From NCBI GenBank assembly GCA_020851555.1, contig JADZCM010000012.1, positions 1 through 64,000 on the forward strand: DNA of 64,000 nucleotides. The letters run 5' to 3'. This DNA comes from Bryobacterales bacterium. GTDB lineage: Bacteria > Acidobacteriota > Terriglobia > Bryobacterales > Bryobacteraceae. Below, one piece after another: positions 17,818 to 26,432 of this stretch. A program made the position numbers and the translations under genes. Below the pieces are notes generated by a model. The model worked only from the letters and a program-made list of their open reading frames with translations, searched no databases and had not been told where the DNA came from. Each line of letters starts with the position of its first letter. Position 1 is the stretch's first letter.

Positions 17818-18456
17818 TTGATACGAGAGGTGTTTCCCGTAGGGCCGCTGGCCTGCAACTGCCTCATCTTCGGCGACGAGACGACCAGAGAGGCGTTGGT
17901 CGTCGATCCCGGCGACGACATCGAGGAGATCCTCCGCCGGATCGCGACTCACGCGCTAACCGTCAGGTCCATCGTCTTCACGCACGGCCACATCGATCAC
18001 GTCGGAGCGGCGGCGGCCCTCAAGAAGGCCACCGGGGCGCCCGTCTACCTGAACGAGCACGACTACCCGACCTATAGCCGGATTGAGATGCAGGCCATGT
18101 GGCTGGGCATGGATCCGCCGGAGTTCGTGGATATCGATGTCCCGGCGCGGGATGGCGACGTGGTGCGCGCCGGCGGGCTCGAGTTTACGGTCCTGCACAC
18201 GCCCGGCCACTCTCCCGGCAGCATCGGACTGTGGATTCCATCGCAGAAGACGCTGGTCTCCGGAGATACGCTGTTCCGCGAAAGCATCGGCCGCACGGAC
18301 CTGCCCGGCGGCGACCCGCGCCGGATCCTGGTCTCCATCCGCGAGAAGTTCCTGCCGCTCGGCGACGATACGCTGGTCTTGCCCGGCCACGGTCCCGCCA
18401 CCACCCTGGGCCACGAGAAACGCCACAACTACTTCCTTCAGCGGCTGACGTCTTGA
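17818..18456 (+). CDS. Metallo-beta-lactamase-fold hydrolase, glyoxalase II-like
   Basis: A 212-aa single-domain enzyme with all dinuclear metal ligands: THGHIDH (motif 2), TPGHSPGS, SGDTLF and LPGHGPATTLG with the final His in KRHN. It resembles the YcbL/GloB-like group that hydrolyses thioesters such as S-lactoylglutathione or acts on persulfides. The ligand set is complete, so it should be active. Translation starts at TTG, with GAGG 5 nt upstream and only 8 bp after the preceding gene. The substrate cannot be assigned. Confidence 0.88.
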   Translation: MIREVFPVGPLACNCLIFGDETTREALVVDPGDDIEEILRRIATHALTVRSIVFTHGHIDHVGAAAALKKATGAPVYLNEHDYPTYSRIEMQAMWLGMDPPEFVDIDVPARDGDVVRAGGLEFTVLHTPGHSPGSIGLWIPSQKTLVSGDTLFRESIGRTDLPGGDPRRILVSIREKFLPLGDDTLVLPGHGPATTLGHEKRHNYFLQRLTS

Positions 18457-18708
18457 CCGGGCGCGGGCTCGGGGTGCGGCGCGTCCGAAGACGCCGGCAT
18501 CAGAGGATGCGTCCGCCGCCATGTAATCGCTCTTAGGAGCGGGCAGGCCGAGGCGCGTTCAGCCGCCCGGCTCGCAGCGATGTCTGGAGTTTCCGCTCCC
18601 AGCAGACGATCGTGCTCCGCGGCCCGCCGAAAGGCAGCCGGCGGAAGGTACCGTTTGCCCCGCCAGAGCTGGCTGGAGGTTTTCGGGCGCACCCTGCTTA
18701 CGCGCGGG
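18457..18708. other. Convergent intergenic region
   Basis: This lies between the 3' ends of the MBL gene and the GH2 gene. A minus-strand frame with a GTG start (about 84 codons) reads through most of it, with a local stretch RPKTSSQLWRGKRYLPP that looks protein-like. The rest is low complexity, and the frame runs antisense into the MBL gene. I do not call a gene. Confidence 0.4.
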
Positions 18709-21597
18709 CTATTTCGATGCTGAGATGAGCTCCGCCGACGCCGGTTTCAGCCCCTGCGATTGGGCCGTGACCCGCAGCTTGCCCGGCTGCCCCTCCCGGG
18801 TGCGGACAATCAGCATGGCCTTGCCGAAAAAGAGCCTGTGCCGGCTGTCCCGGAACGAGTCGAGCGAGAGCTGGTCGCCGTTGTCGATCCCGGCGATCTC
18901 CCCGGGGCCTTGCACCTCGAACTCGACCAGGTTGTCGGCCAGAGGCGCCGGGTTGCCTTGCGCGTCGAGAGCCTCCACCAGGATGAAGGAAAGATCCTCG
19001 CCGGTGGCGGCGAGCGCGGTCCGGTCCGGAGTGAGGCGGATGGACGCCGGCGGTCCGGCCGTGCGCAGCACCTTCTCGCCAAGCCTGACGCCGCCCTTGT
19101 ACGCGACCACCCGGAGTTCGCCCGGTTCATAGGGAACCTCGTTCCACCTCAGCCGGTACTTGTAGGTGACGTCGTAGTATTCCGGCTCGTATCTTGCCGG
19201 ATACACGCTCATCTCCCGGACCGACGCAGCCGCGTTGTCCGGCGCCTGGGTGAACTCGACCCGGACGTAGCGCGCCCGCGCGGTGGTAACGAAGCTCGAG
19301 GGAGAGGCCGGGCCCAGCGCCCCGCCTCCGAACCCGCGGCCTCCCCGCGCGGCGCCGGACGTCCTTGCCGCCACTTCTCCGACGGTGGTCCAGGCCGCGC
19401 CGTCGCCCGACACCTTCACCTGGTAGCCCGCGCCCGCGGCCGAAGGGCCGGGGGTCAGGGTGATATGCGCCACCGGCTGCACCGAGCCCAGATCCACTTG
19501 CAGCCACGCACCGGGGCCCGCGTCCGCCCGCCACTCGCTCGCCGCGTCGCCGTCGAAAGCCAGGTTCGCGCTGCCGGAACTGGCTGTCGCGGCTTTTCCG
19601 CGGGCCAGGTTGGCGGGCCTCGGCGGCACGACGCCCTTCGTGCGCCGCCCGAGCGGCCGGCCGTTCAGGAAGAGTTCCGCTGAATCGCCGTTGGTATAAA
19701 CGAACACCGGCACGTTCTGGCCCTTCCGCTCGGGCCAGTTCCAGTGCGGCAGGATGTGAATGGTGGGCTCATTCGGACGCCAGTAGCTGCGGTAGAGGTA
19801 GTAGCGGTCCTTCGGGATGCTCGCCAGGTCCACAATCCCGAAGTAGGAACTGCGCGCCTCCCGGGCGTTCGGCGTAGGCTCGCCGAGATAGTCGAAGCCG
19901 GTCCAGACGAACTCGCCGCCGACAAACCGGTCCCGTTCCATCAGGTCGAATTCGAAGTCCGGGATGTCGGACCACGGTGTCGCGCTGAGATCGTAAGAGC
20001 TGACGTACCGCGTGCCGCCCGGGTAGTCCGTCTTGGAGTCCGCCAGCGGGAACGCGTAAAAGCCGCGCGTGCTGACCGTGGAGGCCGATTCGCTGTAGAG
20101 AATGGGCTTGCCGGGGTACATCTCGCGGTAGCGGTCGTAGCGGCGGCCATAGTTCCAGCCGGCGAGGTCGAGCGGATCGTACACCGGCTGGCTCACCGTG
20201 TTGGGGGTATGGCAGCCGATGCCGACCGGGCGCGTGGGGTCGTGCCTCAGGACCACCTCGCGCATGGCCGCCAGACGCCCGAAGGACATCCCGGACCCCT
20301 TCTCGTCGGCGGAGGTTCCTATCTCGTTGCCGACGGACCAAACGAACACACTCGGGTGGTTGCGGTCGCGCTGGACCAGGTTGGTCAACTGCCGCTCCGC
20401 GTGCGGCAGCACGCCCGCCGGTCCGTTCAGGTTGTCCGCCGTTCCGTCCCACTTGTCGAACGCCTCGTCCCAGACGAAGATTCCCATGCGGTCGCAGAGC
20501 GCGAGCACCTCGGGGGCCGGCGCGTTGTGGCTCGTCCGCAGGGCGTTGGCCCCCATTTCCTTCATGATCTCGAGCTGCCGCTCCATGGCGCGAAGATTGA
20601 ACGCCGCTCCCAGCGCCCCCAGGTCGTGGTGCAGGTTCACGCCGAACAACTGGACGCGCTTGCCGTTGAGGTGGAAGCCGTCATCCGCCGTGAATTCGAA
20701 GGTGCGGAAGCCGAAGGTGACCGTCTCGCGGTCCACCACGGCGCCGCCGGCACGCACAGCCGCCACGGCCGTGTAGACGTTCGGCGTCGTGAAGTCCCAC
20801 CGCAGCGGTTTGGTGACGAAGAACTGCTGGTCCACCAACCCGGAACCGCCGGCGGGCGCCGTGCCGCTCTTCTGGCTCGATGCGACCTGCCGCCCGTGCG
20901 GGTCGAACACCGCGACCTCGACCGTGACCTCCTGGCCGGCCGAAAGGTGGTTTTCGACGGAGGTCTGGACGCGCACCGTAGCGCGCGCGTCGGCAATGGC
21001 CGGCGTGGTCACGAACGTGCCCCAGTGCGCAATGTGCACCGGCTTCGCCACGGTCATGGTCACCTTCCGGTAGATACCCGCCCCCGGATACCAGCGGGAC
21101 TGGTGCCGCCGGGTGTCAACCCCGACGGCGATGACGTTCCGCTCGCCCAAGCGGATGTGGGGCGTGGCGTCGACGCGGAAGGACATGTAGCCGTAATCCC
21201 ATTCGCCCGCCAGCCGGCCGTTCACGTACACCTTGGGGAACGCCATGACGCCGTCGAAATCGAAGTACACCCGGTCGCCCGCGACGCCCTTCGGCGTGAA
21301 AGTCTTCCGGTACCAGCCCACGCCCTGCCACGGCAACTTCCCTGTGCTGCCCGGCAGGGCGGCGTCAAACGGTCCCGCAATGGCCCAGTCGTGCGGCAGG
21401 CGCACGGACTGCCACGCCGAGTCGTCAAACCCCGGCTGTCTGGCGGCTTCGGGCTGCTCTCCCTTGATGAACCGCCAGTCGCGGTTGAAGTCTTCGGTCA
21501 CACTCTGGCCCGGCGCCGCAGCGGGGAACAGCAACGCTGCGCCAAGCACCAGGGGGAGAATGCTTCCCACTCGTGCGTATGAGTCTCTTGTCACCAC
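18709..21597 (-). CDS. Glycoside hydrolase family 2 (beta-galactosidase-like) with discoidin-like domain
   Basis: A 962-aa exported glycosidase with a signal peptide (about 1-30), an N-terminal sugar-binding jelly roll (RLPHDW, GWYRKTF, VYVNGRLAGEW), an immunoglobulin-like domain and a TIM barrel. The predicted acid/base Glu425 is in SVGNEIG and the nucleophile Glu503 in ILYSESAST. C-terminal to the barrel are an F5/8 type C (discoidin) carbohydrate-binding domain from about 670 (NLARGKAATASS, WLQVDLG) and a Big/Ig-like domain (SIRLTPDRTALAATGEDLSFILVE type). The full set suggests breakdown of beta-galactosides or related plant glycans at the cell surface. Start is GTG; an internal GTG at 21570 would weaken the signal peptide. 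It stands alone, divergent from ccmE. Confidence 0.9.
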   Translation of the reverse strand: MVTRDSYARVGSILPLVLGAALLFPAAAPGQSVTEDFNRDWRFIKGEQPEAARQPGFDDSAWQSVRLPHDWAIAGPFDAALPGSTGKLPWQGVGWYRKTFTPKGVAGDRVYFDFDGVMAFPKVYVNGRLAGEWDYGYMSFRVDATPHIRLGERNVIAVGVDTRRHQSRWYPGAGIYRKVTMTVAKPVHIAHWGTFVTTPAIADARATVRVQTSVENHLSAGQEVTVEVAVFDPHGRQVASSQKSGTAPAGGSGLVDQQFFVTKPLRWDFTTPNVYTAVAAVRAGGAVVDRETVTFGFRTFEFTADDGFHLNGKRVQLFGVNLHHDLGALGAAFNLRAMERQLEIMKEMGANALRTSHNAPAPEVLALCDRMGIFVWDEAFDKWDGTADNLNGPAGVLPHAERQLTNLVQRDRNHPSVFVWSVGNEIGTSADEKGSGMSFGRLAAMREVVLRHDPTRPVGIGCHTPNTVSQPVYDPLDLAGWNYGRRYDRYREMYPGKPILYSESASTVSTRGFYAFPLADSKTDYPGGTRYVSSYDLSATPWSDIPDFEFDLMERDRFVGGEFVWTGFDYLGEPTPNAREARSSYFGIVDLASIPKDRYYLYRSYWRPNEPTIHILPHWNWPERKGQNVPVFVYTNGDSAELFLNGRPLGRRTKGVVPPRPANLARGKAATASSGSANLAFDGDAASEWRADAGPGAWLQVDLGSVQPVAHITLTPGPSAAGAGYQVKVSGDGAAWTTVGEVAARTSGAARGGRGFGGGALGPASPSSFVTTARARYVRVEFTQAPDNAAASVREMSVYPARYEPEYYDVTYKYRLRWNEVPYEPGELRVVAYKGGVRLGEKVLRTAGPPASIRLTPDRTALAATGEDLSFILVEALDAQGNPAPLADNLVEFEVQGPGEIAGIDNGDQLSLDSFRDSRHRLFFGKAMLIVRTREGQPGKLRVTAQSQGLKPASAELISASK

Positions 21598-21658
21598 CCG
21601 ATTTTACATCCGCCGGCCGTGCCGGTCTTCGCGCCGCTGTCGAAGCCGGATTTGACGC

Positions 21659-21664
21659 TATACT
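21659..21664 (+). promoter_or_regulatory. -10 element TATACT upstream of ccmE
   Basis: TATACT lies 18 bp before the ccmE ATG and is the only good hexamer in the 84-bp gap between the divergent GH2 and ccmE genes. The -35 at 17 bp (GCTGTC) is weak. It would start the long ccm transcript with a very short leader. Confidence 0.45.
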
Positions 21665-21681
21665 GAGTTCAAAGGGCGCGT

Positions 21682-22110
21682 ATGAAAACCTACGGCAAGT
21701 TTGCCGCGATTATCGTTGTAATCGTGGGTACCCTGGTCTGGCTGGCGGCTGGGGGAATCAACGAGAGCAAGACCTACTACACCACCGTCGAGGAACTGCG
21801 GGAGATGGGCCAGTCCGCAGCCGACCGCCGCCTGCGGGTGGCGGGAGATGTGGAGGAGGGTTCCATCGTGCGCCTCGGCAAGGAAGTCGAGTTCACGTTG
21901 AAACAGGATGCGCTCAAGCTGAAGGTCGTCTACGACGGCGCCGACCCGCTGCCCGACACCTTCCGCGATGGAGCGCAGGCGCTGGCTGACGGCAAACTGG
22001 GCCAGGACGGCGTCTTCCGCGCTCAGAAGATACAGGCCAAGTGCGCCTCCAAGTATGAGGCCAAACCCGGCCAGAAGCACCCTGACGCCGTGAAGCGGGC
22101 GGGCGTCTAG
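21682..22110 (+). CDS. ccmE: Cytochrome c maturation heme chaperone CcmE, CxxxY variant
   Basis: 142 aa: one N-terminal membrane anchor (residues 7-24), then the OB-fold periplasmic domain with LRVAGDVEEGSI and KLKVVYDG. CcmE receives heme from CcmABCD and delivers it to CcmF. The classical enzyme binds heme through a His; here the same position reads KCASKYEA, giving Cys121 and Tyr125, the CxxxY form known from archaea and some sulfate reducers. The gene opens a run of ccm genes in the same direction, with ccmF 13 bp downstream. No ccmG or ccmH is found nearby, matching the reduced Ccm type that carries this CcmE. Confidence 0.92.
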   Translation: MKTYGKFAAIIVVIVGTLVWLAAGGINESKTYYTTVEELREMGQSAADRRLRVAGDVEEGSIVRLGKEVEFTLKQDALKLKVVYDGADPLPDTFRDGAQALADGKLGQDGVFRAQKIQAKCASKYEAKPGQKHPDAVKRAGV

Positions 22111-22123
22111 GACACGGGGCTGC

Positions 22124-24136
22124 ATGGAGAATCTGGGCGCTGTCTCTGTCCTGATCGCCTTCTGCCTGGGGGTATACGCGCTGGCCGCCTCCATCCTGGG
22201 AGGCTGGAAACGAAAACCCTACCTGGTGGCCAGCGCCGAGCGCGCCGTCTATGCGCTCTGGCTGCTCCTCACGGTGGCCTCCTCGGTGGTGGTCCACGCC
22301 CTGCTGACCGGCGATTTCCGCATGGTCTACGTGGCCTCCCACAGCAACCGCGACATGCCCGCCCTCTACAAGTTCGCGGCCTGGTGGGGCGGGCAGGAAG
22401 GCTCGCTCCTGCTGTGGAGCTGGCTGCTCGCTTCCTACGCGGCGCTGGTCGTGCTCACCAACCGCCGGCGCCACCGCGCCATGATGCCCTTCGTCACGGC
22501 GGTCCTGATGGCGCCCCAGGTCTTTTTTCTGATCCTGAACGCGTTTGTCGCGAGTCCCTTCCGCATGCTGGCCGTCGGGCGGGAAATCACCAGCGTCCCC
22601 GACGGGAACGGCCTGAATCCGCTCTTGCAGTACTGGGCCATGGCGCTGCATCCTCCGGCGCTCTACCTGGGCTACGTCGGCTTCGCTGTGCCGTTCGCCT
22701 TCGCCATGGGCGCGCTGATCACGCGGGAGAAGAGCGACTCCTGGCTTCAGACCACGCGCCGCTGGACCCTGATTACGTGGCTGTTCCAGAGTTGCGGAAT
22801 CCTGCTCGGGGCGGGTTGGGCCTACGCAGTTCTGGGATGGGGCGGCTATTGGGGCTGGGATCCCGTGGAGAATGCTTCGCTGCTGCCCTGGATCACGGCG
22901 ACCGCTTTCCTGCACTCGGTCATGATGCAGGAGAAGAAGGGAATGATGAAGGTGTGGAACGTGTCGCTCATCTCCATCACCTTCTGGCTGTGCATCTTCG
23001 GAACGTTCCTGACCCGCTCCGGCATTGTCAGCTCGGTCCACGCCTTCGCCCAGTCGCCGATCGGCAAGTGGTTTGTGGGCTTCCTGGCGGTTCTGGCGGC
23101 TGCGGTGATCTACGTGATCCTGAACCGGCTCGACTACCTCCGCAGCGAGGCCCGGCTGGAGAGCGTGGTTTCCCGGGAGTCCAGCTTCCTGTTCAACAAC
23201 CTGCTCCTGCTGGCGAGCTGCTTCGCCGTGCTCTGGGGAACGCTGTTTCCGGTGATCTCGGAAGCCTTCACCGGTGAGAAGATCAGCGTGGCCGCGCCGT
23301 TCTTCAACCGCGTGAACGTTCCGATCGGGCTGTTCCTGCTGTTCCTGACGGGCGTGGCGCCGCTGTTCGCCTGGCGCCGGACCTCGGTGGCGAGCCTGCG
23401 GCGTAACTTCACCTGGCCGCTGGCGGCCGCCGCGGTTCTGGCCGCGGGCCTCTTCGCGGCGGGCGTGAGGCACGGCTATGCTCTCGTGTGCTTCGCTCTC
23501 TGCCTCTTCGTCGCGTGGACCATCGGGGCTGAGTTCTACAAGGGCTCGCGCGCGATTGCGGCGAGAACCGGCCAGAACCTGCTGGCCGCCGCCGTGGAAC
23601 TGACCCACCGCAACCCCCGGCGCTACGGCGGGTACACCGTCCACATGGGCATCGTCCTGATGTTCGTGGGATTCGCCGGCTCTGCTTTCAACAAACAGGC
23701 CACGGTGGAGGTTGAGTTGGGCAGCGCCTTCCAGCTCGGCCGCTACGAACTCCAGGTCCGCGAGATCCGGCGGGGCTCCAATCCTAACTACTCATGGGAC
23801 CACGCCGTAATCGGAGTCTCCTCCGGAGGGAAGGCCGTTGACCGCCTGGAGCCCGAACGCCGGCTTTATGTTTCGAGCGGCCAGAACACCTCGGAAGTCG
23901 CCATCCGCCGGCGGCTCAACGAGGACCTGTACCTGAACTTCGCCGGGATGTCGGCGGACAACTCCAAGGCCGTGATCCAAGCCTACGTGTTCCCGCTGGT
24001 GTCCTGGATCTGGATCGGCTTCCTGGTGCTGGTGGGCGGGACTCTGGTCTGCCTGGTGCCCGGCAAATCCCGCGTGAAGGAGGCTGGACCAGGCGTCTCG
24101 ATCGCCGAAGTAGAATATGCGCAGGTCGAGGATTAG
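22124..24136 (+). CDS. ccmF: Cytochrome c heme lyase subunit CcmF
   Basis: A 670-aa polytopic inner-membrane protein. The tryptophan-rich WWD signature GWGGYWGWDPVENASLLPW (about residues 240-258) that handles heme is intact, and conserved His-bearing loops such as MALHPPALYLGY and FLTRSGIVSSVHAF are present. About 14 helices and a large periplasmic C-terminal domain are visible. CcmF takes heme from holo-CcmE and attaches it to CxxCH motifs of apocytochromes, including presumably the octaheme protein upstream. ATG start, 13 bp after ccmE. Confidence 0.95.
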   Translation: MENLGAVSVLIAFCLGVYALAASILGGWKRKPYLVASAERAVYALWLLLTVASSVVVHALLTGDFRMVYVASHSNRDMPALYKFAAWWGGQEGSLLLWSWLLASYAALVVLTNRRRHRAMMPFVTAVLMAPQVFFLILNAFVASPFRMLAVGREITSVPDGNGLNPLLQYWAMALHPPALYLGYVGFAVPFAFAMGALITREKSDSWLQTTRRWTLITWLFQSCGILLGAGWAYAVLGWGGYWGWDPVENASLLPWITATAFLHSVMMQEKKGMMKVWNVSLISITFWLCIFGTFLTRSGIVSSVHAFAQSPIGKWFVGFLAVLAAAVIYVILNRLDYLRSEARLESVVSRESSFLFNNLLLLASCFAVLWGTLFPVISEAFTGEKISVAAPFFNRVNVPIGLFLLFLTGVAPLFAWRRTSVASLRRNFTWPLAAAAVLAAGLFAAGVRHGYALVCFALCLFVAWTIGAEFYKGSRAIAARTGQNLLAAAVELTHRNPRRYGGYTVHMGIVLMFVGFAGSAFNKQATVEVELGSAFQLGRYELQVREIRRGSNPNYSWDHAVIGVSSGGKAVDRLEPERRLYVSSGQNTSEVAIRRRLNEDLYLNFAGMSADNSKAVIQAYVFPLVSWIWIGFLVLVGGTLVCLVPGKSRVKEAGPGVSIAEVEYAQVED

Positions 24137-24184
24137 ATCTCGATCCGTGTCCGGAACCGGAAGGAACCCGAAGAAGCTGGCTTG

Positions 24185-24589
24185 ATGATTGTTCTCACGG
24201 CTGTAGTGGTGGCCCTAGGGGGCCTGCTGTACGCACTGGCTGTCCGCCCGGAGGATCTGCCCCCGGCCGGGCCGGTCTCCCCAGCCGGCGCCCTGGAGGA
24301 GAAGCGGGCCGCCATCTACGCGAACCTGCGCGACCTCCAGTTCGAATTCCGCGTGGGGAAGTTGTCCGATGAGGATTACCAGCACTCCAAGCTGGGCCTG
24401 CAAAAAGAACTGATGGCGGTCAGCGCCCGGATTGCGCAGAACTCGGGAACTGCGCAGGCGCCGAAGGCGGCGGCTCCAGCACCCGTCGCGCCTCCGGGCG
24501 TCACCTGCCCGAAGTGCGCGGCGCGTTTTCCCCAGCCCATGAAGTTCTGCGGCGAGTGCGGCGCGCCCATGACCGGAGGAGCCGCATGA
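24185..24589 (+). CDS. CcmI-like N-terminal helix protein with C-terminal zinc ribbon
   Basis: 134 aa. One N-terminal membrane helix (about 2-20), then a short cytoplasmic-looking helical segment EEKRAAIYANLRDLQFEFRVGKLSDEDY, which strongly resembles the start of CcmI/CycH proteins (their KL(S/T)DxDY turn). A Pro/Ala linker leads to a double CxxC zinc ribbon (CPKCAARFPQPMKFCGECG). The TPR part of true CcmI is missing. CcmI presents apocytochromes to the heme lyase; this truncated form may play part of that role. The ATG follows a TTG directly and either could start. Its stop overlaps the next ATG (ATGA). Confidence 0.65.
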   Translation: MIVLTAVVVALGGLLYALAVRPEDLPPAGPVSPAGALEEKRAAIYANLRDLQFEFRVGKLSDEDYQHSKLGLQKELMAVSARIAQNSGTAQAPKAAAPAPVAPPGVTCPKCAARFPQPMKFCGECGAPMTGGAA

Positions 24590-25584
24590 AGATCCCGCTG
24601 CTGGCGCTCGTGTCTTCGGCGGCGCTCCTGGGCGCCGTGGACGGCCGGGTTGTAAATGGCGCCACGGGAAAGCCGCAGGCCGGCGCGGCCGTGAACCTGG
24701 TCGCCATGGGCGGGGCCGGCATGGACACGCAGGGCAGCGTCAAAGCCGATGCGGAGGGCCGTTTCAGCTTTCCCCAGACGCCGCAGGGGCCGGTTCTGCT
24801 TCAGGTCACGCACCAGGGAGTCACCTATAGCCTGGTCCTGCAGCCGGGCACGCCGCCGACGGGCCTCACGCTGGAGGTCTTCGACGCTTCCTCCCGGCGG
24901 GGCTCGGCCAAAGTCGTAGAGGACGTGGTGCTGCTCGAACCGCTGGGCACGGAGTTGTCCGTCCGCGAGCACGTCATCTGGCAGAACGACGGCAAAGCGA
25001 CTTACCACGACACCGCCGCCGGAACGTTCCGTTTCTTCGCCCCCCCCGAGGCCAAGTCCACTCTGCGCGTCACCGCAGTCGCACCGGGCGGGCTGCCCGT
25101 GGAACAGGCCGCAACCCCGGCGGGTCTGCCGGACGTTTTCAAGATCGATTTCCCGGTCAAGCCCGGTGAGACTAACTTCGAGGTCAGCTACCGGCTTCCC
25201 TTCTCCGCTCCGGGCGCGTTCACCGGACGCGCGATTCAAACCGACGCGCCGGTTCGCCTGGCCGTTCCGGAGGGGGTCGTCCTGAGGGGCGACGGAATCG
25301 CGGCCATCGGCCAGGACCCGCTGAGCCGGGCTTTGGTCTACAGCGTGAAGACTGCCCGGTACACCGTCCAGATCGAAGGCTCGGGCGCGATGCCGTCCGC
25401 TGCCGCGGATGCCGAAGACGCCGGCTCCGGCTTGAACCAGATCCTCCCCAGGATCTACGGCAGCGTGGTTCCCATACTCGGCCTGGCGTTCCTGATTCTG
25501 GCGCTGGGCTTCGTGCTGCTCTATCGCAAGCCGGCGCCGGTTACCACCCCGAAGCCCCCCTCACCACAGAGCAGGAAGCGGTGA
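24586..25584 (+). CDS. Exported membrane-anchored protein with carboxypeptidase-regulatory-like domain, in ccm cluster
   Basis: 332 aa. A signal peptide (1-18) precedes a CarboxypepD_reg-like beta-sandwich (GRVVNGATGKPQAGAAVNL, then DAEGRFSF), a second beta-rich region, and a single C-terminal helix (about 287-310) with a short basic tail, so most of the protein faces the periplasm. There are no Cys or heme motifs. It is translationally coupled on both sides (ATGA with the zinc-ribbon gene and TGATG with ccmA), which argues for a role in cytochrome maturation or heme delivery in this lineage, but no function is known to me. Confidence 0.7.
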   Translation: MKIPLLALVSSAALLGAVDGRVVNGATGKPQAGAAVNLVAMGGAGMDTQGSVKADAEGRFSFPQTPQGPVLLQVTHQGVTYSLVLQPGTPPTGLTLEVFDASSRRGSAKVVEDVVLLEPLGTELSVREHVIWQNDGKATYHDTAAGTFRFFAPPEAKSTLRVTAVAPGGLPVEQAATPAGLPDVFKIDFPVKPGETNFEVSYRLPFSAPGAFTGRAIQTDAPVRLAVPEGVVLRGDGIAAIGQDPLSRALVYSVKTARYTVQIEGSGAMPSAAADAEDAGSGLNQILPRIYGSVVPILGLAFLILALGFVLLYRKPAPVTTPKPPSPQSRKR

Positions 25585-26282
25585 TGACCGCGGTCGCCGC
25601 CGAAGGAGTCTGGAAGTACTACGGAGACTTCCCCGCCCTGCGGGATATCAACCTGAGCGTGGAAGCGGGCGCGTGCCTGGCTTTGCTGGGGCGGAACGGC
25701 GCGGGCAAGACCACCCTGCTCCGGATCCTGGCGGGGCTTTCGCACGCCAGCCGCGGCAGAGTTCGTGTTTTCGGCGGGCAGTCCAGGTCCCAGGAGACGC
25801 GCCGCCGGGTAGGCGTCCTGGGACACGGCATCGCCGTCTACGAGGAGTTCACCGCCTTCGAGAACCTGCGCCTGTTCGCGGCGCTCTACGGCCTGCCTGA
25901 TCCGCGCAAGACGGCGCTGGAGTGGCTGGAGAAGACCGGCCTCGAGCGAGTCAAAGACGGCCGGGTGCGGGAGTTTTCGCGCGGCATGCGGCAGCGGCTG
26001 GCGGTCGCCCGCGCCTTCCTTCACGAGCCTTCCGTGCTGCTGTTGGACGAACCGTTCACGGCTCTGGATGACAAGGCCATCGCCGCGCTTCAGGAACTGC
26101 TGTCGCGGGCGCGCGCCCGCGGGAGCACGGTGGTCCTCTCGACCCACCAGTTGCGTGAGGCTCTGGAGTTGGCCACGCATGTCGCGCTCATCAATCGCGG
26201 CAAACTGGCTTTCGCGGGCCCGCGCACCGGGCAGATGCTCGATGACACCGGCTGGCTCTACCGGACCTACGGAGAGGCGTGA
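25584..26282 (+). CDS. ccmA: Heme exporter ATP-binding protein CcmA
   Basis: A 232-aa ABC ATPase. Walker A GRNGAGKTT (about 38-46), signature FSRGMRQRLA, Walker B VLLLDEPFTALD and the switch His in STHQLREAL are all intact. With CcmB, and CcmC and CcmD, it releases holo-CcmE from the membrane complex. Identity as CcmA rather than a generic ABC ATPase comes from size and position before ccmB and ccmC. ATG overlaps the previous stop (TGATG); an adjacent GTG one codon earlier is possible. Confidence 0.9.
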   Translation: MTAVAAEGVWKYYGDFPALRDINLSVEAGACLALLGRNGAGKTTLLRILAGLSHASRGRVRVFGGQSRSQETRRRVGVLGHGIAVYEEFTAFENLRLFAALYGLPDPRKTALEWLEKTGLERVKDGRVREFSRGMRQRLAVARAFLHEPSVLLLDEPFTALDDKAIAALQELLSRARARGSTVVLSTHQLREALELATHVALINRGKLAFAGPRTGQMLDDTGWLYRTYGEA

Positions 26283-26284
26283 GG

Positions 26285-26341
26285 GGATGCTGGAAGAGGC
26301 ATCCATCCTCTCAGAAGACGGGCGGGAACGCCTGTCCCGCC
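26285..26341 (+). repeat. Two hairpins in the ccmA-ccmB gap, one of them a dispersed palindrome
   Basis: The 150-bp gap inside the otherwise tightly packed ccm operon holds GGATGC-N8-GCATCC and, 16 bp on, GGCGGGA-N7-TCCCGCC (26321-26341). The second palindrome recurs with the same arms and a similar loop near 45160. Neither is followed by a T-run, so these are more likely REP-like elements or mRNA-stability hairpins than terminators. Confidence 0.55.
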
Positions 26342-26432
26342 GCGGCGGATCGCCGGGCGGCGGCACGCGCGGGACCTGCCTGCCGGCCTGCGGGAAACCT
26401 TATCCCCGGCCCGCTGCAAGCGGAGGGCGGGC

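Noticed and set aside
19744-21582. A 612-codon open frame antisense to the GH2 gene
   Set aside because: Shadow of a GC-rich gene; no recognisable domain or start signal.
21914-23644. A 576-codon minus-strand frame over ccmE/ccmF
   Set aside because: Low-complexity Arg/Gln/His-rich translation antisense to clear ccm genes.
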